Positions 43,814 through 54,035 of a stretch of DNA of 64,000 nucleotides are shown here, piece after piece. A program made the translations under genes and the position numbers. The notes beneath the pieces were generated by a model. It did not search any database, was not told where the DNA came from, and saw nothing but the letters and a program-made list of their open reading frames with translations. The stretch covers positions 138,701 to 202,700 of the forward strand of contig NZ_PSXX01000005.1 in assembly GCF_002931055.1 (NCBI RefSeq), read 5' to 3'. Every line of letters begins with the position of its first letter. Position 1 is the stretch's first letter. Source of the DNA: Pseudoclavibacter sp. AY1H1. Its GTDB lineage: Bacteria > Actinomycetota > Actinomycetes > Actinomycetales > Microbacteriaceae.

Positions 43814-44806
43814 ATGGCGAACGACATCACGTTCAACATCACCACCACCCGCTTCGACGAGCACTACGCGCCGTCGGAGAGCTCCCGCATCACCACGAAC
43901 TTCGCCAACCTGGCCCGCGGCGAGCACCGTCAGCAGAACCTCCGCAACGCCCTGACGATGATCGACCGGCGCTTCAACGACCTCGCCCGCTGGGACAACC
44001 CGACCGGCGACCGCTACACGCTCGAGCTCGACATCATCTCCGCATCGCTGCAGTTCGACGACGAAGGCGACGACCGCGAGTTCCCGCTGCTCGAGGTCCT
44101 CGACATCGGGATCGTCGACCGGTCGACGGGCGAGCACCACCAGGGCATCGTCGGCAACAACTTCTCCTCCTACCTCCGCGACTACGACTTCAGCGTGCTG
44201 CTGCCGTCGGCAAACGCGGGCGGGGGCGGCTTCTCCCTGCCCGACGGCTTCGGCGAGCTCCACGGCAAGCTGTTCCAGCACTTCCTCGACTCGGCCGCCT
44301 ACCGGGCGCGGTTCCCGAAGTCGCCCGTCATCTGCATCAGCGTCTCGACGAGCAAGACGTACACGCGCACCGACAACCACCACCCCGTCCTCGGAGTCGA
44401 GTACCGGCAGGACGAGTACTCCCTGACCGACCAGTACTTCGGCAAGATGGGGCTGCAGGTCCGCTACTTCATGCCCCCAGGCAGCGTCGCCCCGCTCGCG
44501 TTCTACTTCCGCGGAGACCTGCTCAGCGACTACTCCACCCTCGAGCTCATCGGCACGATCAGCACGATGGAGGCGTTCCAGAAGATCTACCGACCCGAGA
44601 TCTACAACGCCAACTCCGCCGCCGCGAACATCTACAGCCCAACACTCGACCAGCAGGACTTCTCCCGCACCGAGATCGCCTACGACCGCGAAGAGCGCAG
44701 CCAGCTCGCCATCACCCAGGGCCGCTACACCCAGGAGCACTTCGTGAAGCCGCACGGCGACGTGCTCGACGCCTGGGCCGCCGGCTACGCCGTCTCCGCT
44801 CGATGA
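43814..44806 (+). CDS. mesX: DUF1852 protein, MesX
   Basis: A 330-residue protein matching DUF1852: ANDITFNITTTRFDEHY, RRFNDLARWDNPTGDRY, GIVGNNFSSYLRDYDFS and GLQVRYFMPPGSVAP. In species where it was studied, this family (named MesX) is needed with the core methionine synthase MesD for folate-independent, oxygen-dependent methionine synthesis; its chemistry is not established. ATG 43814 opens the conserved start MANDITF. Its stop lies 20 bp before the mesD ATG at 44827. Confidence 0.85.
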   Translation: MANDITFNITTTRFDEHYAPSESSRITTNFANLARGEHRQQNLRNALTMIDRRFNDLARWDNPTGDRYTLELDIISASLQFDDEGDDREFPLLEVLDIGIVDRSTGEHHQGIVGNNFSSYLRDYDFSVLLPSANAGGGGFSLPDGFGELHGKLFQHFLDSAAYRARFPKSPVICISVSTSKTYTRTDNHHPVLGVEYRQDEYSLTDQYFGKMGLQVRYFMPPGSVAPLAFYFRGDLLSDYSTLELIGTISTMEAFQKIYRPEIYNANSAAANIYSPTLDQQDFSRTEIAYDREERSQLAITQGRYTQEHFVKPHGDVLDAWAAGYAVSAR

Positions 44807-44826
44807 CCCCAGAAGGATCGACGAAC

Positions 44827-45852
44827 ATGAACACACTCCTCCCCGTCGCAAGCGTCGGCAGCCTGCCCAAGCCGTCCTGGCTCGCGAAGCCAGAAGTCCT
44901 CTGGTCGCCCTGGGAGCTCGAGGGCGCGGCGCTCGTCGACGGCAAGCAGGATGCGCTGCGCATCGCCGTCCAGGAACAGCGCAATCGCGGCGTCGACATC
45001 ATCAGCGATGGTGAGCAGACCCGCCAGCACTTCGTCACGACCTTCATCGAGCACCTCGAGGGCGTCGACTTCGAGAATCGCGAGACGGTCCGCATCCGCG
45101 ACCGCTACGACGCGAGCGTGCCCACCGTCGTCGGAGCCGTGAGCCGCAAGCAGCCCGTCTTCGTCGAGGACGCGAAGTTCCTGCGCCAGCAGACCGACCA
45201 GAAGATCAAGTGGGCGCTCCCCGGCCCCATGACGATGATCGACACCCTCTCCGACCGCCACTACAAGAGCCGCGAGAAGCTGGCGTGGGAGTTCGCGACG
45301 ATCCTCAACCAGGAGGCCAAGGAGCTCGAGGCCGCCGGAGTCGACATCATCCAGTTCGACGAGCCCGCCTTCAACGTCTTCTTCGACGACGTGCAGGACT
45401 GGGGCGTCGCAGCTCTCGAGCGTGCCGCGGAGGGCCTTGGCGCTGAGACCGTCGTGCACATCTGCTACGGCTACGGCATCAAGGCGAACAACGACTGGAA
45501 GGCCACCCTCGGGGCGGAGTGGCGTCAGTACGAGAAGACGTTCCCGCTCATCCAGCAGTCGTCCATCGACATCGTCTCCCTCGAGAGCCAGCACTCGCAC
45601 GTGCCCATGGATCTCATCGAGCTGATCCGCGGCAAGAAGGTCATGCTCGGCGCCATCGACGTAGCGAGCGAAGTGATCGAGACCCCGGATGAGGTCGCAG
45701 ACACCCTCCGCAAGGCGCTCCAGTTCGTGGATGCGGACAAGCTCATCGCCAGCACGAACTGCGGCATGGCTCCCCTGCCGCGAGACGTCGCCTACGGCAA
45801 GTTGAGCGCACTGTCGGCTGGAGCCGCCATCCTCCGCGCCGAGCTCAGCTGA
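44827..45852 (+). CDS. mesD: Core methionine synthase, MesD type
   Basis: A 341-residue protein equal to the catalytic C-terminal half of cobalamin-independent methionine synthase (MetE); the N-terminal folate half is missing. DEPAF (Asp178-Glu179) matches the homocysteine site, and the zinc ligands are His211 and Cys213 (VVHICYGYG), probably Glu253 (SLESQHS) and Cys312 (STNCGMAPL). Paired with MesX it should methylate homocysteine using a methyl donor other than methyltetrahydrofolate. ATG 44827 has AGAAGGA 9 nt upstream; ATG 44803 overlaps the mesX stop and is an alternative. Confidence 0.88.
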   Translation: MNTLLPVASVGSLPKPSWLAKPEVLWSPWELEGAALVDGKQDALRIAVQEQRNRGVDIISDGEQTRQHFVTTFIEHLEGVDFENRETVRIRDRYDASVPTVVGAVSRKQPVFVEDAKFLRQQTDQKIKWALPGPMTMIDTLSDRHYKSREKLAWEFATILNQEAKELEAAGVDIIQFDEPAFNVFFDDVQDWGVAALERAAEGLGAETVVHICYGYGIKANNDWKATLGAEWRQYEKTFPLIQQSSIDIVSLESQHSHVPMDLIELIRGKKVMLGAIDVASEVIETPDEVADTLRKALQFVDADKLIASTNCGMAPLPRDVAYGKLSALSAGAAILRAELS

Positions 45853-45905
45853 CCACCGCCGCCTGAGACGGGCTTTCGGGGCGGGGTGCGCCGGTCGGAG
45901 ACGAC

Positions 45906-46508
45906 TTACAGGCGCCCCGCCCCGAGTCGGCCGTGCGACGCCTCGAGGTAGCAGTTGCCGCACATCGACTCGTAGCTGACCTCGCCCTGGTCGATCGCGA
46001 CCTGGCCGCCGTCGAACACGAACTCGCCGGCGACGCGGCGGCCGTTGAAGATGGCCTTTCGCCCGCAGCGGCAGATCGTCTTGAGTTCCTCGAGCGAGTG
46101 CGCGATCTCGAGCAGCCGCTGGCTCCCGGGGAACGCGATGGTCTGGAAGTCGGTGCGGATGCCGTACGCGAGCACCGGGATGCCGTCGAGCACCGCGATG
46201 CGCAGCAGCTCATCGACCTGCCAGGTCGTCAGGAACTGGGCCTCGTCGACGAGCAGGCACGAGATCGGCTGACCGTCAGCGACCAGCGCCGCCAGCTGCT
46301 CGCGGGGGCTGTCCTCGACACCCACGAGGATCTCAACGCCCCTCGTCATGCCGAGGCGCGACGAGATCTCCCCCTCGACCTTCGTGTCGATCGCCGGCTT
46401 CGCGAGCACCACCCGGTGCCCGCGCTCCTCGTAGTTGAACGCCGCCTGCAGCAGCGCCGTCGACTTGCCCGAGTTCATCGCCCCGTAGCGGAAGTACAGC
46501 TTGGCCAT
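45906..46508 (-). CDS. tdk: Thymidine kinase (type II)
   Basis: Salvages thymidine to dTMP with ATP. The 200-residue protein has the P-loop GAMNSGKST, the Walker B region LLVDEAQFL, the lasso segment TDFQTIAFPGS and zinc cysteines in CRCGRKA and CGNCYLE. ATG 46508 has a GAGGAGG ribosome site, and TACGAT at 46541-46546 is a likely -10. It is convergent with mesD. Confidence 0.95.
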   Translation of the reverse strand: MAKLYFRYGAMNSGKSTALLQAAFNYEERGHRVVLAKPAIDTKVEGEISSRLGMTRGVEILVGVEDSPREQLAALVADGQPISCLLVDEAQFLTTWQVDELLRIAVLDGIPVLAYGIRTDFQTIAFPGSQRLLEIAHSLEELKTICRCGRKAIFNGRRVAGEFVFDGGQVAIDQGEVSYESMCGNCYLEASHGRLGAGRL

Positions 46509-46540
46509 GGTCCTCCTCGTTTCAGGGCTGAGCCCGGTCG

Positions 46541-46546
46541 ATCGTA
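46541..46546 (-). promoter_or_regulatory. Candidate -10 (TACGAT) of tdk
   Basis: TACGAT on the minus strand gives a leader of about 25 nt with a strong Shine-Dalgarno before tdk, in contrast to the leaderless neighbours. Confidence 0.5.
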
Positions 46547-46598
46547 CCCGCACGGCGCGCATCCGCCCACCTCGTGACGCTGCTCGCGGTGCGACAGC

Positions 46599-47108
46599 TC
46601 AGAGCCGCTTGACCATCTCCAGCTCCCGCTGCCGCCGATCGAGCGGGTAGGGAATGGTGGAGCCGGTCGCGACGAAGCCGCGCCGCTCGTACGCGGCTCT
46701 GGCCCGCGCGTTGTCCTCGTGCACGTGCAGCATGAGCCCGGACGCCCGCGAGCTGGCCCACTCCTCGACCTCGGCGAGCAGCGCATCCGTCACCCCGGCC
46801 GCCGCCCCGCGGAAGGCGCTCGCCACGTACACGCTGACGAGCATCGGCCACGGCTCATTCCGGAAGGAGACGCACCCCATGGTGCCGACCCAGCGGCCGT
46901 CCTCGAGCACCGCGACGAGCGAGATGCCGTTCGCGGCATCGCCCCGCGCGCCCCGCCGCCGCCACTCCGCCTCATCGTGGCCAAGCGCTTCCTCGAGGGT
47001 CTCCGTGTACGCAAGCGGGGTGTCTTGGAGCATCTCGAGCCGGATCTCCCGCACCTCGTGCCAGTCGTCTGGCGTCGTCGCGCGAATCGTGAACGGAGCT
47101 GAAGTCAT
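46599..47108 (-). CDS. GNAT family N-acetyltransferase
   Basis: A 169-residue acetyltransferase. The acetyl-CoA binding region VYVASAFRGAAAGVTDALL (R/Q-x-x-G-x-G/A-like) and the closing ARAAYERRGFVATGS are clear. Substrate unknown. ATG 47108 has TACGCT 6 nt upstream (leaderless). It lies between tdk and the divergent APC permease. Confidence 0.85.
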   Translation of the reverse strand: MTSAPFTIRATTPDDWHEVREIRLEMLQDTPLAYTETLEEALGHDEAEWRRRGARGDAANGISLVAVLEDGRWVGTMGCVSFRNEPWPMLVSVYVASAFRGAAAGVTDALLAEVEEWASSRASGLMLHVHEDNARARAAYERRGFVATGSTIPYPLDRRQRELEMVKRL

Positions 47109-47114
47109 CGCCTG

Positions 47115-47120
47115 AGCGTA
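47115..47120 (-). promoter_or_regulatory. -10 hexamer TACGCT, leaderless GNAT gene
   Basis: On the minus strand TACGCT, CAGGCG, then ATG 47108. Confidence 0.6.
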
Positions 47121-47208
47121 CCCGCCGTGCGGCGTTCACCGACGGCCCCTATCGTCGGCCTGACGAGCAGGCGAACAGGCGCTGCGCACAGGAGCGGGAG
47201 GCGGGCGG

Positions 47209-48453
47209 ATGCAGCAGACGGCGGAGCCGAGGAAGGTCGGCACGGTCGGCGCGACGGCGATCGGCGTCTCCGCCATGCTCGGCGCAGGCGTCTTCTCCGC
47301 GTTCGCTCCGGCGGCCCAGGCGGCCGGCAGCTGGCTGCTGCTGAGCCTCGGCGTCGCGCTGGTCGTCGCCGCGAGCAACGCAGCATCGACCGCGCAACTC
47401 GCGCGTCAGCATCCAGGAGCGGGTGGCGTGTACCTCTACGGGCGCGAGCAGCTCGGCGAGTGGCCAGGCTTCCTCGCCGGCTGGGGCTTCGTGATCGGCA
47501 AGACCGCTTCGGTCGCGGCCATGGCCATCACGGCCGCCGCGTACCTCGTGCCTGAGCCGTTCGCGCGGCCGGTCGCACTCGCGGTGCTGCTCGCCGTCAC
47601 CGCGGCCGGCATGTTCGGCATCACGCGGACAGCGGCCATCGCGACGATCATCGCCGGCGTCGTGATGCTCGGGCTCGTCGCAGTCCTGGTCACGGCGCAG
47701 CTCTCGCCGCCGCTCTTCGGCTCCGCGTCCGGAAGCGATGCCCAGTTCTCGGCCAGCGGCGTCCTGCAGGGCGCCGGCATCCTCTTCTTCGCCTTCGCCG
47801 GCTACGCCCGCGTCGCGACGCTCTCCGAGGAGGTCCGCGATCCGCGGCGCACCGTGCCAAGGGCGATGCTGCTGTCCTTCCTCATCGTGAGCGTCATCCT
47901 GGCGATGCTCGGATGGGCGCTCCTGACAACGCTCGGCCCGGGCAGGCTCGCGCTGACACCGGCTCCGATAGCGGCCCTCGTCGAGACCCAGCCCGCGGTC
48001 CAGGCCGTAGTCGGCATCCTTGCCGCGGTCGCCTCGATCGGGGCACTCTCGGCCGTGCTGGCGGGGAGCTCCCGGACGGCGATGGCGATGGGCAGACGAC
48101 ACGAGCTGCCCGGCCCGCTGGCGCGCCAGCATCCGTCGACCTCGGTACCCCGGGTCGCGGTGCTCGCCGTCGCGGCCGGCGCCGCGCTGCTGATCTGCGT
48201 CGGCGACATCCGCGAGGTCATCGGGTTCTCCAGCGCTGGAGTGCTCGTCTACTACCTGGTCGCGAATCTCAGCGCGCTCACCCAGGCGAGGGAGCACCGC
48301 AGCGTTCCGCGCGCCGTCTCAGCGCTCGGCGCCCTCGGCTGCGTCGTGCTCGTCGTGACGCTGCCCCCGCTCGCGCTGGCGTCGGCGCTCGGCGTCTTCC
48401 TCATGGGCGTCGTCGTCCGCCTCGCGCTGCGCCGCCGATCGGACCAGGGCTGA
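47209..48453 (+). CDS. APC superfamily amino acid permease
   Basis: A 414-residue permease with about 12 helices. VGATAIGVSAMLGAGVFSAF has the unwound G-x-G motif of helix 1, and GILFFAFAGYARVATLSEEVRDPRRTVP is the helix 6 signature. The family moves amino acids or polyamines by proton symport or exchange; specificity is not apparent. ATG 47209 follows GGGAGG. It is convergent with mqo. Confidence 0.85.
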   Translation: MQQTAEPRKVGTVGATAIGVSAMLGAGVFSAFAPAAQAAGSWLLLSLGVALVVAASNAASTAQLARQHPGAGGVYLYGREQLGEWPGFLAGWGFVIGKTASVAAMAITAAAYLVPEPFARPVALAVLLAVTAAGMFGITRTAAIATIIAGVVMLGLVAVLVTAQLSPPLFGSASGSDAQFSASGVLQGAGILFFAFAGYARVATLSEEVRDPRRTVPRAMLLSFLIVSVILAMLGWALLTTLGPGRLALTPAPIAALVETQPAVQAVVGILAAVASIGALSAVLAGSSRTAMAMGRRHELPGPLARQHPSTSVPRVAVLAVAAGAALLICVGDIREVIGFSSAGVLVYYLVANLSALTQAREHRSVPRAVSALGALGCVVLVVTLPPLALASALGVFLMGVVVRLALRRRSDQG

Positions 48454-48458
48454 CGCAG

Positions 48459-48490
48459 CGAAGCCGCCCCGCGGGTGCGGAACGGCTTCG
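48459..48490. terminator. Hairpin between APC permease and mqo
   Basis: Arms CGAAGCCG (48459-48466) and CGGCTTCG (48483-48490) with further pairing inside; it lies between convergent genes without a T-run. Confidence 0.45.
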
Positions 48491-48532
48491 GTGGCGTGCG
48501 TCGGCCGCCTCGGGGCTGCCTGAGCGCGTGTC

Positions 48533-50023
48533 CTAGTGCGCGTTGAGCTCAAGCGCCTTCGCGCTGGCCGCCTGCGTTGAGTCGGCGAGCTCGGCCGAAT
48601 CGTTGACGTCGGTGCCGAGGCTCGGTACGAGCGCCTCGAGCTTCGGGGCCCATTCGGCCTTCTTTTGCGGGTAGCAGCGGCCGAGCAGGTCGATCATGAC
48701 CGGCACGGCGACGGATGCTCCGGGCGAGGCCCCGAGCAGGCCGGCGATCGAACCGTCCTTCTTGGCCACGACCTCCGTGCCCATCTGCAGGATGCCGCCG
48801 CGCTTCGGGTCCTTCTTCATGACCTGCACGCGCTGCCCCGCCGTGATGAGGCGCCAGTCGGCGGCGTTCGCCTCCGGGAAGAACTCCTGCAGCTGCTCGA
48901 ACTTCTTGTCCTTGCTCGCGAGCACCTGGCCGACGAGGTAGGTGACGAGGTCGAAGTTGTCCTTCGCGACTGCGAGCATCGGGATGAGGTTGTGCGGGCG
49001 CAGCGACTTGACGAGGTCGAGGTAGCTGCCCGTCTTCAGGTACTTGGGGCTGAAGCCCGCGTACGGCCCGAACATGAGGGCCGGCTTGCCGTCGACGACA
49101 CGCGTGTCGAGGTGCGGCACCGACATGGGCGGGGCGCCGACGGATGCCTTGCCGTAGACCTTCGCGAGGTGCTTCTCGACGACCGCCGGGTTGTCGGTGC
49201 GCAGGAACTGGCCGGAGATGGGGAAGCCGCCGTAGCCCTTGATCTCGTCGATGCCAGACTTCTGCAGCAGCGGAAGCGCGCCGCCGCCTGCCCCGACGAA
49301 CACGAAGCGCGCACGGGTGACGTTCTTGCGGCCCTTCTGCTCGCCGGCACGCTGCTGCGTCGCGATCTGCCAGATGCCGTCGCGCTGCTGGCGGAGCGCG
49401 ATGACCTCCGTGTTGAGGCGCAGCACGGCGCCCCGGTCGACAAGACCCTGCACGAGCTTGTGCGTCAGCGCACCGAAGTCGACGTCGGTTCCGGCGGCGA
49501 CGCGCGTCGCGGCGACCTTCTCGCCCGACGGGCGCCCCTCGACGAGCGACGGCGCCCACGCCTTGATGACCTCGAGGTCGTCGGAGAACTCCATCGTCGA
49601 GAAGAGCGGCTCGGTCTTGAGCAGCTCGAAGCGGCGGCGCAGGAACTCGACGTTCTCGGCCCCTCGAACGAACGTCATGTGCGGCACGGAGTTGATGAAC
49701 CCGGACGGCTCGGGCAGCTCGCCCGCCTCGACGAGCGAGGCCCAGAACTGACGAGACACCTGGAACTGCTCGTTGATCTGGATTGCCTTGGACGCGTCGA
49801 TGACGCCGTCCTTCTCAGGCGTGTAGTTGAGCTCGCAGAGCGCTGCGTGCCCAGTTCCCGCGTTGTTCCACGGGCTCGAGCTCTCCTGAGCGAGCCCGTC
49901 GAGTCGCTCGATGATCTTGATGCTCCACTCCGGCTCAAGCTTGTTGAGAAGCGAGCCGAGGGTGGCACTCATGATGCCCCCGCCGATCAGGACGACGTCG
50001 TAGATCTTCTGTGAATCAGTCAC
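48533..50023 (-). CDS. mqo: Malate:quinone oxidoreductase
   Basis: A membrane-associated FAD enzyme oxidising malate to oxaloacetate and reducing the quinone pool. The 496-residue protein has the FAD-binding start [39 protein letters not shown], and [10 protein letters not shown], all hallmarks of Mqo. The start is GTG 50023, with TAGACT 6 nt upstream, a GTG-initiated leaderless arrangement. Its oxaloacetate can feed the aspartate-pathway genes that lie next to it. Confidence 0.95.
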   Translation of the reverse strand: MTDSQKIYDVVLIGGGIMSATLGSLLNKLEPEWSIKIIERLDGLAQESSSPWNNAGTGHAALCELNYTPEKDGVIDASKAIQINEQFQVSRQFWASLVEAGELPEPSGFINSVPHMTFVRGAENVEFLRRRFELLKTEPLFSTMEFSDDLEVIKAWAPSLVEGRPSGEKVAATRVAAGTDVDFGALTHKLVQGLVDRGAVLRLNTEVIALRQQRDGIWQIATQQRAGEQKGRKNVTRARFVFVGAGGGALPLLQKSGIDEIKGYGGFPISGQFLRTDNPAVVEKHLAKVYGKASVGAPPMSVPHLDTRVVDGKPALMFGPYAGFSPKYLKTGSYLDLVKSLRPHNLIPMLAVAKDNFDLVTYLVGQVLASKDKKFEQLQEFFPEANAADWRLITAGQRVQVMKKDPKRGGILQMGTEVVAKKDGSIAGLLGASPGASVAVPVMIDLLGRCYPQKKAEWAPKLEALVPSLGTDVNDSAELADSTQAASAKALELNAH

Positions 50024-50029
50024 CGAGAC

Positions 50030-50035
50030 AGTCTA
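50030..50035 (-). promoter_or_regulatory. -10 hexamer TAGACT, leaderless mqo
   Basis: On the minus strand TAGACT, GTCTCG, then the GTG start of mqo. Confidence 0.55.
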
Positions 50036-50163
50036 CGTCCGAGGCAGATGCACGTCCGCTTCGAGGATGCACGTCAGTCGTCACATTCTGAGCTTTTTGC
50101 CGTTTTCGAATGCAATGGCCACCACGGGCGTGTTCCGCCGCGGCATTCTCGGCGCCAGACGCA

Positions 50164-50195
50164 AGAACGGACGCCCCTGAGAGGGCGTCCGTTCT
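50164..50195 (-). terminator. Intrinsic terminator of the ask-asd operon
   Basis: 13-bp perfect arms AGAACGGACGCCC (50164-50176) and GGGCGTCCGTTCT (50183-50195) with a 6-nt loop, 18 bp after the asd stop. Confidence 0.8.
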
Positions 50196-50213
50196 GTGCG
50201 GAAGAGGCGGTCG

Positions 50214-52563
<2,350 letters not shown>

Positions 52564-52624
52564 GTGTCGTGTCTCCTCCGGTTCGGGATGCGCGTCGAGC
52601 CTCGCTCGCGCGCCACAAGCTCCC

Positions 52625-52630
52625 ATCCTA
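52625..52630 (-). promoter_or_regulatory. Candidate -10 (TAGGAT) of the ask-asd operon
   Basis: TAGGAT on the minus strand is 62 nt upstream of the ask GTG, leaving a leader with a strong Shine-Dalgarno site. Confidence 0.5.
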
Positions 52631-52800
52631 TCCGGCGGGGGCATGCGGTTCCTAGCGCGGGTGCCGTTCGTTTCCGTTGATTGCGGGGCGGTGACCGACT
52701 GACGACACTGCTCGCGCAAGTCGCTGGCGCCGCGCGGTCGCGCCGACCCGCTCAGGGACCCACCGACCCGCCGACCCACTCACCCGCCCATCCCCTCGAC

Positions 52801-52856
52801 AGAGTTGTGGGCAGATACGGTCAACAACACGCGCAACCGCACCTACCCACAACTCT
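52801..52856. repeat. Palindrome copy 1
   Basis: Differs from copies 2 and 3 by A for G at two left-arm positions (GCAGATACGG) and by T in the right arm (CACCTACCC). Outer 11 bp AGAGTTGTGGG/CCCACAACTCT perfect. Confidence 0.85.
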
Positions 52857-52932
52857 GCGCCGCGCGTCGTCGCACCGCCCCACGCAGGGCCCCACAGACC
52901 CGCAGACCCACTCGCCCGCTCATCCCCTCGAG

Positions 52933-52988
52933 AGAGTTGTGGGCGGATGCGGTCAACAACACGCGCAACCGCACCCACCCACAACTCT
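52933..52988. repeat. Palindrome copy 2
   Basis: Same 56-bp length and ends; left arm GCGGATGCGGT, right arm ACCGCACCCACCC. Identical to copy 3 over the whole 56 bp as read by eye. Confidence 0.85.
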
Positions 52989-53136
52989 GCGCCGCGCGGA
53001 GTCGCACCGCCCCACGCAGGACCCCACCGACCCGCAGACCCACTCGTCCCCTCACCCGCAGACCCGCAGACCCACTCGCCCGCTCACCCGCTCACCCGCT
53101 CACCCGCCGACCCACTCACCCACCCATCCCCGCGAC

Positions 53137-53192
53137 AGAGTTGTGGGCGGATGCGGTCAACAACACGCGCAACCGCACCCACCCACAACTCT
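53137..53192. repeat. Palindrome copy 3
   Basis: Matches copy 2. The spacer before it is 72 bp longer because of extra CCCGCTCAC and CCCGCAGA units. Confidence 0.85.
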
Positions 53193-53202
53193 GCGCCGCG
53201 CG

Positions 53203-53396
53203 GGTGGAGGTGCCTAGTCCAGGGGCGGCAGAAGTGAGGCCGGCGGGGCGAAGCGGAGATCGCGCGGCGAAGCGGAGGGCGCGGCGACACGGGGCAGCAA
53301 GCAGCGGCGGAGCGGAGCGTCGCGGCGGACGGCGCGGCAGGCGGCGCTGGCGCGGCCCCGGGGACCGGCGGAACTCGCCAGTCCGCCGCGCGACGG
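53203..53396. other. GC-rich non-coding stretch before recR
   Basis: A 194-bp stretch dominated by G, C and purine runs with repeated GCGAAGCGGA and GCGGCG units. No gene or clear hairpin seen. It lies downstream of recR (minus strand). Confidence 0.5.
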
Positions 53397-53993
53397 TCAG
53401 TCGATGGCGCGGCGGCCGGAGAAGGCGCGACCGAGGGTGATCTCGTCGGCGTACTCGAGGTCTCCTCCGACGGGGAGGCCGGAGGCGAGCCGGGAGACGG
53501 GCACGCCGATGCTTGTGAGGAGCCGGCTCAGGTACGACGCCGTGGCGTCTCCCTCGAGGTTCGGGTCGGTCGCGACGATGACCTCCTTGACCTCCCCCGA
53601 TTCGAGCCTGGCCAGGAGGGTGCGGATGTTCAGGTCATCCGGACCGATGCCCTCCATCGGATTGATGGCGCCGCCCAGCACGTGGAAGAGGCCGCTGAAC
53701 TCGCGGGTGCGCTCGATGGCGGCCACGTCCTTCGGCTCCTCGACGACGCAGATGACGGTGCGGTCGCGACGCGGGTCGCGACACACGTTGCACTCGGGCC
53801 CCTCGCTGACGTTGCCGCAGACGGTGCAGAACTGCACTCGCTCACGGACGGTGGCGAGGATCTGCGCGAGCCGCGACACGTCGAAGGACTGCGTCTGCAC
53901 GATGTGGAACGCGATGCGCTGCGCGGACTTGGGACCAACGCCGGGCAGGCGCCCGAGCTCGTCGATGAGGTCCTGGATGATGCCTTCATACAT
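53397..53993 (-). CDS. recR: Recombination protein RecR
   Basis: Works with RecO (and RecF) to load RecA at gaps. The 198-residue protein has the helix-hairpin-helix start [22 protein letters not shown], the four-cysteine zinc finger [16 protein letters not shown], and the TOPRIM domain ([29 protein letters not shown]). It follows dnaX after 42 bp, the classic dnaX-recR arrangement. Confidence 0.96.
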   Translation of the reverse strand: MYEGIIQDLIDELGRLPGVGPKSAQRIAFHIVQTQSFDVSRLAQILATVRERVQFCTVCGNVSEGPECNVCRDPRRDRTVICVVEEPKDVAAIERTREFSGLFHVLGGAINPMEGIGPDDLNIRTLLARLESGEVKEVIVATDPNLEGDATASYLSRLLTSIGVPVSRLASGLPVGGDLEYADEITLGRAFSGRRAID

Positions 53994-54035
53994 GGCTCAG
54001 TTGCTCCGACCTTCGGATGATGGTGCACGCACGGC

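Larger units (their letters stand above)
52741..53202. repeat. Intergenic array of three long palindromes with Pro/His-coding-like spacers
   Basis: Three 56-bp blocks begin AGAGTTGTGGGC and end CCCACAACTCT: 52801-52856, 52933-52988 and 53137-53192. Each has arms of about 20 bp with a few mismatches around the loop CAACAACACGCGCA, and each is followed by the same GCGCCGCGCG. Spacers of 76 and 148 bp carry degenerate repeats such as GACCCGCAGACCCACTC and CCCGCTCAC, preceded by CATCCCC. The loop and inner stems are almost identical, and copy 1 differs from the others at a few bases. A continuous frame across it would be Pro/Thr/His-rich and has no start signal, so it is treated as non-coding. 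Confidence 0.85.

Noticed and set aside
52741-53202. CRISPR array
   Set aside because: Only three long palindromic units with repeated, unequal spacers; no cas genes.
52681-53217. Pro/Thr/His-rich open frame across the palindrome array
   Set aside because: It is produced by the repeats themselves, has no ribosome site or promoter, and alternative frames on both strands are also open.
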